Counted from the first letter of the stretch, positions 35,200 through 49,000 are shown. The stretch is 64,000 nucleotides of DNA from Sacculina carcini (GCA_916048095.2 OU696596.1:186001-250000), one strand, 5' to 3'. Numbers and translations are program-made. Notes: generated by a model not told the origin, from the sequence alone.

Positions 35200-36545
35200 A
35201 AGTGTTACCTAAGTGTGCCCTAAGTGTTACCTAAGTGTACCCTAAGTGTTACCTAAGTGTGCCCTAAGTGTTACCTAAGTGTGCCCTAAGTGTTACCTAA
35301 GTGTACCCTTAGTGTTACCTAAGTGTTACCTAAGTGTTAACTAAGTGTTACTTAAGTGTTACCTAAGTGTTACCTAAGTGTTACCTAAGTGTGCCCTAAG
35401 TGTTACCTAAGTGTACCCTTAGTGTTACCTAAGTGTTACCTAAGTGTTAACTAAGTGTTACTTAAGTGTTACCTAAGTGTACCCTAAGTGTTACCTAAGT
35501 GTTACCTAAGTGTGCCCTAAGTGTTACCCAAGTGTGCCCTAAGTGTTACCTAAGTGTGCCCTAAGTGTTACCTAAGTGTGCCCTAAGTGTTACCTAAGTG
35601 TGCCCTAACTGTTACCTAAGTGTGCCCTAACTGTTACCTAAGTGTGCCCTAAGTGTTACCTAAGTGTGCCCTAAGTGTTACCTAAGTGTACCCTTAGTGT
35701 TACCTAAGTGTTACCTAAGTGTTAACTAAGTGTTACTTAAGTGTTACCTAAGTGTTACCTAAGTGTTACCTAAGTGTGCCCTAAGTGTTACCTAAGTGTA
35801 CCCTTAGTGTTACCTAAGTGTTACCTAAGTGTTAACTAAGTGTTACTTAAGTGTTACCTAAGTGTTACCTAAGTGTTACCTAAGTGTGCCCTAAGTGTTA
35901 CCTAAGTGTGCCCTAAGTGTTACCTAAGTGTGCCCTAAGTGTTACCTAAGTGTTACCTAAGTGTTACCTAAGTGTTACCTAAATGTGCCCTAAGTGTTAC
36001 CTAAGTGTGCCCTAAGTGTTACCTAAGTGTGCCCTAAGTGTTACCTAAGTGTGCCCTAATTGTTACCTAAGTGTGCCCTAAGTGTTACCTAAGTGTGCCC
36101 TAAGTGTTACCTAAGTGTGCCCTAAGTGTTACCTAAGTGTGCTCTAAGTGTTACCTAAGTGTGCCCTAAGTGTTACCTAAGTGTGCCCTAAGTGTTACCT
36201 AAGTGTACCCTAAGTGTTACCTAAGTGTGGCCTAAGTGTTACCTAAGTGTGCCCCAAGTGTTACCTAAGTGTGCCCTAAGTGTTAACTAAGTGTTACCTG
36301 AGTGTGCCCTAAGTGTTACCTAAGTGTACCCTAAGTGTTACCTAAGAGTTACCTAAGTGTTACATAAGTGTTACCTAAGTGTGCCCTAAGTGTTACCCAA
36401 GTGTTACCTAAGTGTGCCCTAAGTGTTACCTAAGTGTGCCCTAAGTGTTACCTAAGTGTGCCCTAAATGTTACCCAAGTGTGCCCTAAGTGTTACCTAAG
36501 TGTGCCCCAAGTGTTACCTAAGTGTGCCCTAAGTGTTACCTAAGT
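33225..36545. repeat. Higher-order block D, copy 1 (~3.3 kb)
   Basis: This block aligns with 36,535-39,802, first at 3,311 bp (301 units), then at 3,256 bp (296 units). Markers are the AGTGTTAACCA unit (near 34,091 and 37,402), the 110-bp modules (gta at 35,303 and 38,559) and the ACCTG unit (36,300 and 39,556). The change of offset equals five units and reflects a length difference within the block. Confidence 0.84.
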
Positions 36546-39500
36546 GTTACCTAAGTGTGCCCTAAGTGTTACCTAAGTGTGCCCTAAGTGTTACCTAAGT
36601 GTGCCCTAAGTGTTACCCAAGTGTGCCCTAAGTGTTACCCAAGTGTGCCCTAAGTGTTACCTAAGTGTGCCCTAAGTGTGCCCTAAGTGTTACCTAAGTG
36701 TACCATAAGTGTTACCTAAGTGTTACCTAAGTGTTACCTAAGTGTTACCTAAGTGTTACCTAAGAGTTACCTAAGTGTTACATAAGTGTTACCTAAGTGT
36801 GCCCTAAGTGTTACCTAAGTGTGCCCTAAGTGTTACCTAAGTGTGCCCTAAGTGTTACCTAAGTGTGCCCTAAGTGTTACCTAAGTGTGCCCTAAGTGTG
36901 CCCTAAGTGTTACCTAAGTGTACCATAAGTGTTACCTAAGTGTTACCTAAGTGTTACCTAAGTGTTACCTAAGTGTTACCTAAGTGTTACCTAAGTGTTA
37001 CCTAAGTGTTACCCAAGTGTTACCTAAGTGTGCCCTAAGTGTTACCTAAGTGTGCCCTAAGTGTGCCCTAAGTGTTACCTAAGTGTACCCTTAGTGTTAC
37101 CCAAGTGTTACCTAAGTGTTAACTAAGTGTTACCTAAGTGTGCCCTAAGTGTTACCTAAGTGTGCCCTAAGTGTTACCTAAGTGTGCCCTAAGTGTTACC
37201 CAAGTGTGCCCTAAGTGTTACCTAAGTGTGCCCTAAGTGTTACCTAAGTGTGCCCCAAGTGTTACCTAAGTGTGCCCTAAGTGTTACCTAAGTGTACCCT
37301 AAGTGTTACCTAAGTGTTACCTAAGTGTGCCCTAAGTGTTACCCAAGTGTGCCCTAAGTGTTACCTAAGTGTGCCCCAAGTGTTACCTAAGTGTGCCCTA
37401 AGTGTTAACCAAGTGTTACCTAAGTGTGCCCTAAGTGTTACCTAAGTGTGCCCTAAGTGTTACCTAAGTGTTACCTAAGTGTTACCTAAGTGTCACCTAA
37501 GTGTGCCCTAAGTGTTACCCAAGTGTTACCTAAGTGTTACCTAAGTGTTACCTAAGTGTTACCTAAGTATTACCTAAGTGTTACCTAAGTGTGCCCTAAG
37601 TGTTACCTAAGTGTGCCCTAACTGTTACCTAAGTGTGCCCTAACTGTTACCTAAGTGTGCCCTAAGTGTTACCTAAGTGTGCCCTAAGTGTTACCTAAGT
37701 GTTACCTAAGTGTACCATAAGTGTTACCTAAGTGTTACCTAAGTGTTACCTAAGTGTTACCTAAGTGTTACCTAAGAGTTACCTAAGTGTTACATAAGTG
37801 TTACCTAAGTGTGCCCTAAGTGTTACCTAAGTGTGCCCTAAGTGTTACCCAAGTGTGCCCTAAGTGTTACCTAAGTGTGCCCTAAGTGTGCCCTAAGTGT
37901 TACCTAAGTGTACCATAAGTGTTACCTAAGTGTTACCTAAGTGTTACCTAAGTGTTACCTAAGTGTTACCTAAGAGTTACCTAAGTGTTACATAAGTGTT
38001 ACCTAAGTGTGCCCTAAGTGTTACCTAAGTGTGCCCTAAGTGTTACCTAAGTGTGCCCTAAGTGTTACCTAAGTGTGCCCTAAGTGTTACCTAAGTGTGC
38101 CCTAAGTGTGCCCTAAGTGTTACCTAAGTGTACCATAAGTGTTACCTAAGTGTCACCTAAGTGTTACCTAAGTGTTACCTAAGTGTTACCTAAGTGTTAC
38201 CTAAGTGTTACCCAAGTGTTACCTAAGTGTGCCTTAAGTGTTACCTAAGTGTGCCCTAAGTGTGCCCTAAGTGTTACCTAAGTGTACCCTTAGTGTTACC
38301 CAAGTGTTACCTAAGTGTTAACTAAGTGTTACCTAAGTGTGCCCTAAGTGTTACCTAAGTGTGCCCTAAGTGTTACCTAAGTGTGCCCTAAGTGTTACCC
38401 AAGTGTGCCCTAAGTGTTACCTAAGTGTGCCCTAAGTGTTACCTAAGTGTGCCCCAAGTGTTACCTAAGTGTGCCCTAAGTGTTACCTAAGTGTACCCTA
38501 AGTGTTACCTAAGTGTGCCCTAAGTGTTACCTAAGTGTGCCCTAAGTGTTACCTAAGTGTACCCTTAGTGTTACCTAAGTGTTACCTAAGTGTTAACTAA
38601 GTGTTACTTAAGTGTTACCTAAGTGTTACCTAAGTGTTACCTAAGTGTGCCCTAAGTGTTACCTAAGTGTACCCTTAGTGTTACCTAAGTGTTACCTAAG
38701 TGTTAACTAAGTGTTACTTAAGTGTTACCTAAGTGTACCCTAAGTGTTACCTAAGTGTTACCTAAGTGTGCCCTAAGTGTTACCCAAGTGTGCCCTAAGT
38801 GTTACCTAAGTGTGCCCTAAGTGTTACCTAAGTGTGCCCTAAGTGTTACCTAAGTGTGCCCTAACTGTTACCTAAGTGTGCCCTAACTGTTACCTAAGTG
38901 TGCCCTAAGTGTTACCTAAGTGTGCCCTAAGTGTTACCTAAGTGTACCCTTAGTGTTACCTAAGTGTTACCTAAGTGTTAACTAAGTGTTACTTAAGTGT
39001 TACCTAAGTGTTACCTAAGTGTTACCTAAGTGTGCCCTAAGTGTTACCTAAGTGTACCCTTAGTGTTACCTAAGTGTTACCTAAGTGTTAACTAAGTGTT
39101 ACTTAAGTGTTACCTAAGTGTTACCTAAGTGTTACCTAAGTGTGCCCTAAGTGTTACCTAAGTGTGCCCTAAGTGTTACCTAAGTGTGCCCTAAGTGTTA
39201 CCTAAGTGTTACCTAAGTGTTACCTAAGTGTTACCTAAATGTGCCCTAAGTGTTACCTAAGTGTGCCCTAAGTGTTACCTAAGTGTGCCCTAAGTGTTAC
39301 CTAAGTGTGCCCTAATTGTTACCTAAGTGTGCCCTAAGTGTTACCTAAGTGTGCCCTAAGTGTTACCTAAGTGTGCCCTAAGTGTTACCTAAGTGTGCTC
39401 TAAGTGTTACCTAAGTGTGCCCTAAGTGTTACCTAAGTGTGCCCTAAGTGTTACCTAAGTGTACCCTAAGTGTTACCTAAGTGTGGCCTAAGTGTTACCT

Positions 39501-39802
39501 AAGTGTGCCCCAAGTGTTACCTAAGTGTGCCCTAAGTGTTAACTAAGTGTTACCTGAGTGTGCCCTAAGTGTTACCTAAGTGTACCCTAAGTGTTACCTA
39601 AGAGTTACCTAAGTGTTACATAAGTGTTACCTAAGTGTGCCCTAAGTGTTACCCAAGTGTTACCTAAGTGTGCCCTAAGTGTTACCTAAGTGTGCCCTAA
39701 GTGTTACCTAAGTGTGCCCTAAATGTTACCCAAGTGTGCCCTAAGTGTTACCTAAGTGTGCCCCAAGTGTTACCTAAGTGTGCCCTAAGTGTTACCTAAG
39801 TG
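36535..39802. repeat. Higher-order block D, copy 2
   Basis: This is the second copy of block D and directly follows copy 1. Alignment fails near 39,803, where it continues with an ACCCTA unit while copy 1 has a T-type unit. Near 37,900-38,150 it holds an extra AGAG/ACATA module relative to copy 1, where copy 1 has a GTCACCTA unit and a T-type run. Confidence 0.82.
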
Positions 39803-41466
39803 TACCCTAAGTGTTACCTAAGTGTTACCTAAGTGTGCCCTAAGTGTTACCCAAGTGTGCCCTAAGTGTTACCTAAGTGTGCCCCAAGTGTTACCTAAGT
39901 TTGCCCTAAGTGTTAACTAAGTGTTACCTAAGTGTGCCCTAAGTGTTACCTAAGTGTGCCCTAAGTGTTACCTAAGTGTTACCTAAGTGTCACCTAAGTG
40001 TGCCCTAAGTGTTACCCAAGTGTTACCTAAGTGTTACCTAAGTGTTACCTAAGTGTTACCTAAGTATTACCTAAGTGTTACCTAAGTGTGCCCTAAGTGT
40101 TACCTAAGTGTGCCCTAACTGTTACCTAAGTGTGCCCTAACTGTTACCTAAGTGTTACCTAAGTGTGCCCTAAGTGTTACCTAAGTGTGCCCTAAGTGTT
40201 ACCTAAGTGTTACCTAAGTGTTACCTAAGTGTTACCTAAGTGTGCCCTAAGTGTTACCCAAGTGTTACCTAAGTGTTACCTAAGTGTTACCTAAGTGTTA
40301 CCTAAGTATTACCTAAGTGTTACCTAAGTGTGCCCTAAGTGTTACCTAAGTGTGCCCTAAGTGTTACCTAAGTGTTACCTAAGTGTTACCTAAGTGTTAC
40401 CTAAGTGTGCCCTAAGTGTTACCCAAGTGTGCCCTAAGTGTTACCTAAGTGTGCCCTAAGTGTTACCTAAGTGTGCCCTAAGTGTTACCTAAGTGTGCCC
40501 TAAGTGTTACCTAAGTGTTACCTAAGTGTTACCTAAGTATTACCTAAGTGTTACCTAAGTGTGCCCTAAGTGTTACCTAAGTGTGCCCTAACTGTTACCT
40601 AAGTGTGCCCTAACTGTTACCTAAGTGTGCCCTAAGTGTTACCTAAGTGTGCCCTAAGTGTTACCTAAGTGTACCCTTAGTGTTACCTAAGTGTTACCTA
40701 AGTGTTAACTAAGTGTTACTCAAGTGTTACCTAAGTGTTACCTAAGTGTTACCTAAGTGTGCCCTAAGTGTTACCTAAGTGTGCCCTAAGTGTGCCCTAA
40801 GTGTTACCTAAGTGTACCCTTAGTGTTACCCAAGTGTTACCTAAGTGTTAACTAAGTGTTACCTAAGTGTGCCCTAAGTGTTACCTAAGTGTGCCCTAAG
40901 TGTTACCTAAGTGTGCCCTAAGTGTTACCCAAGTGTGCCCTAAGTGTTACCTAAGTGTGCCCTAAGTGTTACCTAAGTGTGCCCCAAGTGTTACCTAAGT
41001 GTGCCCTAAGTGTTACCTAAGTGTACCCTAAGTGTTACCTAAGTGTTACCTAAGTGTGCCCTAAGTGTTACCCAAGTGTGCCCTAAGTGTTACCTAAGTG
41101 TGCCCCAAGTGTTACCTAAGTGTGCCCTAAGTGTTAACTAAGTGTTACCTAAGTGTGCCCTAAGTGTTACCTAAGTGTGCCCTAAGTGTTACCTAAGTGT
41201 GCCCTAAGTGTTACCTAAGTGTGCTTTAAGTGTTACCTAAGTGTGCCCTAAGTGTTACCTAAGTGTGCCCTAAGTGTTACCTAAGTGTACCCTAAGTGTT
41301 ACCTAAGTGTGGCCTAAGTGTTACCTAAGTGTGCCCCAAGTGTTACCTAAGTGTGCCCTAAGTGTTAACTAAGTGTTACCTAAGTGTGCCCTAAGTGTTA
41401 CCTAAGTGTACCATAAGTGTTACCTAAGTGTTACCTAAGTGTTACCTAAGAGTTACCTAAGTGTTA

Positions 41467-41472
41467 CATATG
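41467..41472. other. CATATG marker, first of three
   Basis: An A-to-T change at unit position 1 after an ACATA unit creates CATATG. I see it only at 41,467, 43,447 and 48,661. The spacings of 1,980 and 5,214 bp identify the three copies of the 1,980-bp element. Confidence 0.9.
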
Positions 41473-41509
41473 TGTTACCTAAGTGTGCCCTAAGTGTTAC
41501 CTAAGTGTG

Positions 41510-41511
41510 CG
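41510..41511. other. One of very few CpG dinucleotides
   Basis: The two main units contain no CG, even across the junction. The only CG sites I noticed are at 16,465, 17,169, 19,523 and 23,054 (all in ACCGA units) and at 41,510 and 43,490 (GCGCTA units). All fall in duplicated blocks, so they trace to two original mutations. Confidence 0.8.
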
Positions 41512-42291
41512 CTAAGTGTTACCTAAGTGTTACCTAAGTGTGCCCTAAGTGTTACCTAAGTGTGCCCTAAGTGTTACCTAAGTGTGCCCTAAGTGTTACC
41601 TAAGTGTGCCCTAAGTGTTACCCAAGTGTGCCCTAAGTGTTACCTAAGTGTGCCCTAAGTGTTACCTAAGTGTGCCCCAAGTGTTACCTAAGTGTGCCCT
41701 AAGTGTTAACTAAGTGTTACCTAAGTGTGCCCTAAGTGTTACCTAAGTGTGCCCTAAGTGTTACCTAAGTGTTACCTAAGTGTTACCTAAGTGTTACCTA
41801 AGTGTGCCCTAAGTGTTACCCAAGTGTTACCTAAGTGTTACCTAAGTGTTACCTAAGTGTTACCTAAGTATTACCTAAGTGTTACCTAAGTGTGCCCTAA
41901 GTGTTACCTAAGTGTGCCCTAACTGTTACCTAAGTGTGCCCTAACTGTTACCTAAGTGTGCCCTAAGTGTTACCTAAGTGTGCCCTAAGTGTTACCTAAG
42001 TGTACCCTTAGTGTTACCTAAGTGTTACCTAAGTGTTAACTAAGTGTTACTTAAGTGTTACCCAAGTGTGCCCTAAGTGTTACCTAAGTGTGCCCTAAGT
42101 GTTACCTAAGTGTGCCCTAAGTGTTACCTAAGTGTACCCTAAGTGTTACCTAAGTGTTACCTAAGTGTTACCTAAGTGTTACCCAAGTGTTACCTAAGTG
42201 TGCCCTAAGTGTTACCTAAGTGTGCCCTAAGTGTGCCCTAAGTGTTACCTAAGTGTTACCTAAGTGTACCCTTAGTGTTACCCAAGTGTTA

Positions 42292-44335
42292 CCTAAGTGT
42301 TACCTAAGTGTGCCCTAAGTGTTACCTAAGTGTGCCCTAAGTGTTACCTAAGTGTTACCTAAGTGTTACCTAAGTGTTACCTAAGTGTGCCCTAAGTGTT
42401 ACCCAAGTGTGCCATAAGTGTTACCTAAGTGTGCCCTAAGTGTTACCTAAGTGTGCCCTAATTGTTACCTAAGTGTGCCCTAAGTGTTACCTAAGTGTTA
42501 CCTAAGTGTTACCTAAGTATTACCTAAGTGTTACCTAAGTGTGCCCTAAGTGTTACCTAAGTGTGCCCTAACTGTTACCTAAGTGTGCCCTAACTGTTAC
42601 CTAAGTGTGCCCTAAGTGTTACCTAAGTGTGCCCTAAGTGTTACCTAAGTGTACCCTTAGTGTTACCTAAGTGTTACCTAAGTGTTAACTAAGTGTTACT
42701 CAAGTGTTACCTAAGTGTTACCTAAGTGTTACCTAAGTGTGCCCTAAGTGTTACCTAAGTGTGCCCTAAGTGTGCCCTAAGTGTTACCTAAGTGTACCCT
42801 TAGTGTTACCCAAGTGTTACCTAAGTGTTAACTAAGTGTTACCTAAGTGTGCCCTAAGTGTTACCTAAGTGTGCCCTAAGTGTTACCTAAGTGTGCCCTA
42901 AGTGTTACCCAAGTGTGCCCTAAGTGTTACCTAAGTGTGCCCTAAGTGTTACCTAAGTGTGCCCCAAGTGTTACCTAAGTGTGCCCTAAGTGTTACCTAA
43001 GTGTACCCTAAGTGTTACCTAAGTGTTACCTAAGTGTGCCCTAAGTGTTACCCAAGTGTGCCCTAAGTGTTACCTAAGTGTGCCCCAAGTGTTACCTAAG
43101 TGTGCCCTAAGTGTTAACTAAGTGTTACCTAAGTGTGCCCTAAGTGTTACCTAAGTGTGCCCTAAGTGTTACCTAAGTGTGCCCTAAGTGTTACCTAAGT
43201 GTGCTTTAAGTGTTACCTAAGTGTGCCCTAAGTGTTACCTAAGTGTGCCCTAAGTGTTACCTAAGTGTACCCTAAGTGTTACCTAAGTGTGGCCTAAGTG
43301 TTACCTAAGTGTGCCCCAAGTGTTACCTAAGTGTGCCCTAAGTGTTAACTAAGTGTTACCTAAGTGTGCCCTAAGTGTTACCTAAGTGTACCATAAGTGT
43401 TACCTAAGTGTTACCTAAGTGTTACCTAAGAGTTACCTAAGTGTTACATATGTGTTACCTAAGTGTGCCCTAAGTGTTACCTAAGTGTGCGCTAAGTGTT
43501 ACCTAAGTGTTACCTAAGTGTGCCCTAAGTGTTACCTAAGTGTGCCCTAAGTGTTACCTAAGTGTGCCCTAAGTGTTACCTAAGTGTGCCCTAAGTGTTA
43601 CCCAAGTGTGCCCTAAGTGTTACCTAAGTGTGCCCTAAGTGTTACCTAAGTGTGCCCCAAGTGTTACCTAAGTGTGCCCTAAGTGTTAACTAAGTGTTAC
43701 CTAAGTGTGCCCTAAGTGTTACCTAAGTGTGCCCTAAGTGTTACCTAAGTGTTACCTAAGTGTTACCTAAGTGTTACCTAAGTGTGCCCTAAGTGTTACC
43801 CAAGTGTTACCTAAGTGTTACCTAAGTGTTACCTAAGTGTTACCTAAGTATTACCTAAGTGTTACCTAAGTGTGCCCTAAGTGTTACCTAAGTGTGCCCT
43901 AACTGTTACCTAAGTGTGCCCTAACTGTTACCTAAGTGTGCCCTAAGTGTTACCTAAGTGTGCCCTAAGTGTTACCTAAGTGTACCCTTAGTGTTACCTA
44001 AGTGTTACCTAAGTGTTAACTAAGTGTTACTTAAGTGTTACCCAAGTGTGCCCTAAGTGTTACCTAAGTGTGCCCTAAGTGTTACCTAAGTGTGCCCTAA
44101 GTGTTACCTAAGTGTACCCTAAGTGTTACCTAAGTGTTACCTAAGTGTTACCTAAGTGTTACCCAAGTGTTACCTAAGTGTGCCCTAAGTGTTACCTAAG
44201 TGTGCCCTAAGTGTGCCCTAAGTGTTACCTAAGTGTTACCTAAGTGTACCCTTAGTGTTACCCAAGTGTTACCTAAGTGTTACCTAAGTGTGCCCTAAGT
44301 GTTACCTAAGTGTGCCCTAAGTGTTACCTAAGTGT
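42292..44335. repeat. 1,980-bp tandem duplication, copy 2
   Basis: This is the second copy, in direct continuation. CATATG lies at 43,447-43,452 and the GCGC unit near 43,490, each 1,980 bp from its partner. After about 44,335 the two tracts diverge: this copy continues with a G-type unit where copy 1 has a T-type unit. The homologous place in macro-block E copy 2 (about 47,500-49,560) has a single copy. Confidence 0.92.
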
Positions 44336-46054
44336 GCCCTAAGTGTTACCCAAGTGTGCCCTAAGTGTTACCCAAGTGTGCCCTAAGTGTTACCTAAGTG
44401 TGCCCTAAGTGTGCCCTAAGTGTTACCTAAGTGTACCATAAGTGTTACCTAAGTGTTACCTAAGTGTTACCTAAGTGTTACCTAAGTGTTACCTAAGAGT
44501 TACCTAAGTGTTACATAAGTGTTACCTAAGTGTGCCCTAAGTGTTACCTAAGTGTGCCCTAAGTGTTACCTAAGTGTGCCCTAAGTGTTACCTAAGTGTG
44601 CCCTAAGTGTTACCTAAGTGTGCCCTAAGTGTGCCCTAAGTGTTACCTAAGTGTACCATAAGTGTTACCTAAGTGTTACCTAAGTGTTACCTAAGTGTTA
44701 CCTAAGTGTTACCTAAGTGTTACCCAAGTGTTACCTAAGTGTGCCCTAAGTGTTACCTAAGTGTGCCCTAAGTGTGCCCTAAGTGTTACCTAAGTGTACC
44801 CTTAGTGTTACCCAAGTGTTACCTAAGTGTTAACTAAGTGTTACCTAAGTGTGCCCTAAGTGTTACCTAAGTGTGCCCTAAGTGTTACCTAAGTGTGCCC
44901 TAAGTGTTACCCAAGTGTGCCCTAAGTGTTACCTAAGTGTGCCCTAAGTGTTACCTAAGTGTGCCCCAAGTGTTACCTAAGTGTGCCCTAAGTGTTACCT
45001 AAGTGTACCCTAAGTGTTACCTAAGTGTTACCTAAGTGTGCCCTTAGTGTTACCCAAGTGTGCCCTAAGTGTTACCTAAGTGTGCCCCAAGTGTTACCTA
45101 AGTGTGCCCTAAGTGTTACCTAAGTGTGCCCTAAGTGTTACCTAAGTGTGCCCTAAGTGTGCCCTAAGTGTTACCTAAGTGTACCATAAGTGTTACCTAA
45201 GTGTTACCTAAGTGTTACCTAAGTGTTACCTAAGTGTTACCTAAGTGTTACCTAAGTGTTACCCAAGTGTTACCTAAGTGTGCCCTAAGTGTTACCTAAG
45301 TGTGCCCTAAGTGTGCCCTAAGTGTTACCTAAGTGTACCCTTAGTGTTACCCAAGTGTTACCTAAGTGTTAACTAAGTGTTACCTAAGTGTGCCCTAAGT
45401 GTTACCTAAGTGTGCCCTAAGTGTTACCTAAGTGTGCCCTAAGTGTTACCCAAGTGTGCCCTAAGTGTTACCTAAGTGTGCCCTAAGTGTTACCTAAGTG
45501 TGCCCCAAGTGTTACCTAAGTGTGCCCTAAGTGTTACCTAAGTGTACCCTAAGTGTTACCTAAGTGTTACCTAAGTGTGCCCTAAGTGTTACCCAAGTGT
45601 GCCCTAAGTGTTACCTAAGTGTGCCCCAAGTGTTACCTAAGTGTGCCCTAAGTGTTAACTAAGTGTTACCTAAGTGTGCCCTAAGTGTTACCTAAGTGTG
45701 CCCTAAGTGTTACCTAAGTGTTACCTAAGTGTTACCTAAGTGTCACCTAAGTGTGCCCTAAGTGTTACCCAAGTGTTACCTAAGTGTTACCTAAGTGTTA
45801 CCTAAGTGTTACCTAAGTATTAACTAAGTGTTACCTAAGTGTGCCCTAAGTGTTACCTAAGTGTGCCCTAACTGTTACCTAAGTGTGCCCTAACTGTTAC
45901 CTAAGTGTGCCCTAAGTGTTACCTAAGTGTGCCCCAAGTGTTACCTAAGTGTGCCCTAAGTGTTACCTAAGTGTACCCTAAGTGTTACCTAAGTGTTACC
46001 TAAGTGTGCCCTAAGTGTTACCCAAGTGTGCCCTAAGTGTTACCTAAGTGTGCC

Positions 46055-49000
46055 CTAAGTGTTACCTAAGTGTGCCCTAACTGTTACCTAAGTGTGCCCT
46101 AACTGTTACCTAAGTGTGCCCTAAGTGTTACCTAAGTGTGCCCTAAGTGTTACCTAAGTGTACCCTTAGTGTTACCTAAGTGTTACCTAAGTGTTAACTA
46201 AGTGTTACTTAAGTGTTACCTAAGTGTTACCTAAGTGTTACCTAAGTGTGCCCTAAGTGTTACCTAAGTGTACCCTTAGTGTTACCTAAGTGTTACCTAA
46301 GTGTTAACTAAGTGTTACTTAAGTGTTACCTAAGTGTTACCTAAGTGTTACCTAAGTGTGCCCTAAGTGTTACCTAAGTGTGCCCTAAGTGTTACCTAAG
46401 TGTGCCCTAAGTGTTACCTAAGTGTTACCTAAGTGTTACCTAAGTGTTACCTAAATGTGCCCTAAGTGTTACCTAAGTGTGCCCTAAGTGTTACCTAAGT
46501 GTGCCCTAAGTGTTACCTAAGTGTGCCCTAATTGTTACCTAAGTGTGCCCTAAGTGTTACCTAAGTGTGCCCTAAGTGTTACCTAAGTGTGCCCTAAGTG
46601 TTACCTAAGTGTGCTCTAAGTGTTACCTAAGTGTGCCCTAAGTGTTACCTAAGTGTGCCCTAAGTGTTACCTAAGTGTACCCTAAGTGTTACCTAAGTGT
46701 GGCCTAAGTGTTACCTAAGTGTGCCCCAAGTGTTACCTAAGTGTGCCCTAAGTGTTAACTAAGTGTTACCTGAGTGTGCCCTAAGTGTTACCTAAGTGTA
46801 CCCTAAGTGTTACCTAAGAGTTACCTAAGTGTTACATAAGTGTTACCTAAGTGTGCCCTAAGTGTTACCCAAGTGTTACCTAAGTGTGCCCTAAGTGTTA
46901 CCTAAGTGTGCCCTAAGTGTTACCTAAGTGTGCCCTAAATGTTACCCAAGTGTGCCCTAAGTGTTACCTAAGTGTGCCCCAAGTGTTACCTAAGTGTGCC
47001 CTAAGTGTTACCTAAGTGTACCCTAAGTGTTACCTAAGTGTTACCTAAGTGTGCCCTAAGTGTTACCCAAGTGTGCCCTAAGTGTTACCTAAGTGTGCCC
47101 CAAGTGTTACCTAAGTTTGCCCTAAGTGTTAACTAAGTGTTACCTAAGTGTGCCCTAAGTGTTACCTAAGTGTGCCCTAAGTGTTACCTAAGTGTTACCT
47201 AAGTGTCACCTAAGTGTGCCCTAAGTGTTACCCAAGTGTTACCTAAGTGTTACCTAAGTGTTACCTAAGTGTTACCTAAGTATTACCTAAGTGTTACCTA
47301 AGTGTGCCCTAAGTGTTACCTAAGTGTGCCCTAACTGTTACCTAAGTGTGCCCTAACTGTTACCTAAGTGTTACCTAAGTGTGCCCTAAGTGTTACCTAA
47401 GTGTGCCCTAAGTGTTACCTAAGTGTTACCTAAGTGTTACCTAAGTGTTACCTAAGTGTGCCCTAAGTGTTACCCAAGTGTTACCTAAGTGTTACCTAAG
47501 TGTTACCTAAGTGTTACCTAAGTATTACCTAAGTGTTACCTAAGTGTGCCCTAAGTGTTACCTAAGTGTGCCCTAAGTGTTACCTAAGTGTTACCTAAGT
47601 GTTACCTAAGTGTTACCTAAGTGTGCCCTAAGTGTTACCCAAGTGTGCCCTAAGTGTTACCTAAGTGTGCCCTAAGTGTTACCTAAGTGTGCCCTAAGTG
47701 TTACCTAAGTGTGCCCTAAGTGTTACCTAAGTGTTACCTAAGTGTTACCTAAGTATTACCTAAGTGTTACCTAAGTGTGCCCTAAGTGTTACCTAAGTGT
47801 GCCCTAACTGTTACCTAAGTGTGCCCTAACTGTTACCTAAGTGTGCCCTAAGTGTTACCTAAGTGTGCCCTAAGTGTTACCTAAGTGTACCCTTAGTGTT
47901 ACCTAAGTGTTACCTAAGTGTTAACTAAGTGTTACTCAAGTGTTACCTAAGTGTTACCTAAGTGTTACCTAAGTGTGCCCTAAGTGTTACCTAAGTGTGC
48001 CCTAAGTGTGCCCTAAGTGTTACCTAAGTGTACCCTTAGTGTTACCCAAGTGTTACCTAAGTGTTAACTAAGTGTTACCTAAGTGTGCCCTAAGTGTTAC
48101 CTAAGTGTGCCCTAAGTGTTACCTAAGTGTGCCCTAAGTGTTACCCAAGTGTGCCCTAAGTGTTACCTAAGTGTGCCCTAAGTGTTACCTAAGTGTGCCC
48201 CAAGTGTTACCTAAGTGTGCCCTAAGTGTTACCTAAGTGTACCCTAAGTGTTACCTAAGTGTTACCTAAGTGTGCCCTAAGTGTTACCCAAGTGTGCCCT
48301 AAGTGTTACCTAAGTGTGCCCCAAGTGTTACCTAAGTGTGCCCTAAGTGTTAACTAAGTGTTACCTAAGTGTGCCCTAAGTGTTACCTAAGTGTGCCCTA
48401 AGTGTTACCTAAGTGTGCTTTAAGTGTTACCTAAGTGTGCCCTAAGTGTTACCTAAGTGTGCCCTAAGTGTTACCTAAGTGTACCCTAAGTGTTACCTAA
48501 GTGTGGCCTAAGTGTTACCTAAGTGTGCCCCAAGTGTTACCTAAGTGTGCCCTAAGTGTTAACTAAGTGTTACCTAAGTGTGCCCTAAGTGTTACCTAAG
48601 TGTACCATAAGTGTTACCTAAGTGTTACCTAAGTGTTACCTAAGAGTTACCTAAGTGTTACATATGTGTTACCTAAGTGTGCCCTAAGTGTTACCTAAGT
48701 GTGCCCTAAGTGTTACCTAAGTGTTACCTAAGTGTGCCCTAAGTGTTACCTAAGTGTGCCCTAAGTGTTACCTAAGTGTGCCCTAAGTGTTACCTAAGTG
48801 TGCCCTAAGTGTTACCCAAGTGTGCCCTAAGTGTTACCTAAGTGTGCCCTAAGTGTTACCTAAGTGTGCCCCAAGTGTTACCTAAGTGTGCCCTAAGTGT
48901 TAACTAAGTGTTACCTAAGTGTGCCCTAAGTGTTACCTAAGTGTGCCCTAAGTGTTACCTAAGTGTTACCTAAGTGTTACCTAAGTGTTACCTAAGTGTG

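Larger units (their letters stand above)
40312..42291. repeat. 1,980-bp tandem duplication, copy 1
   Basis: This is 180 units, and it aligns with 42,292 onward for about 2,045 bp, until about 42,355/44,335. I noticed only two substitutions in the part I compared: CCCTA against CCATA near 40,433/42,413, and AGTG against ATTG near 40,482/42,462. Both copies carry the private CATATG site and the unit AGTGTGCGCTA. This is probably the youngest or most homogenised large duplication in the window. Confidence 0.92.
38840..46054. repeat. Macro-block E, copy 1 (~7.2 kb)
   Basis: The left part aligns with the sequence from about 46,056 at 7,216 then 7,194 bp. The right part (about 42,300-45,426) aligns at 5,214 bp. 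The change, 7,194 minus 5,214, is exactly 1,980 bp, the size of the block tandemly doubled inside this copy. Markers are the ACCTG unit (39,556 and 46,772), CATATG (41,467 or 43,447 against 48,661) and the G-type unit ending CCCTT (45,041 and 50,255). Confidence 0.85.
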
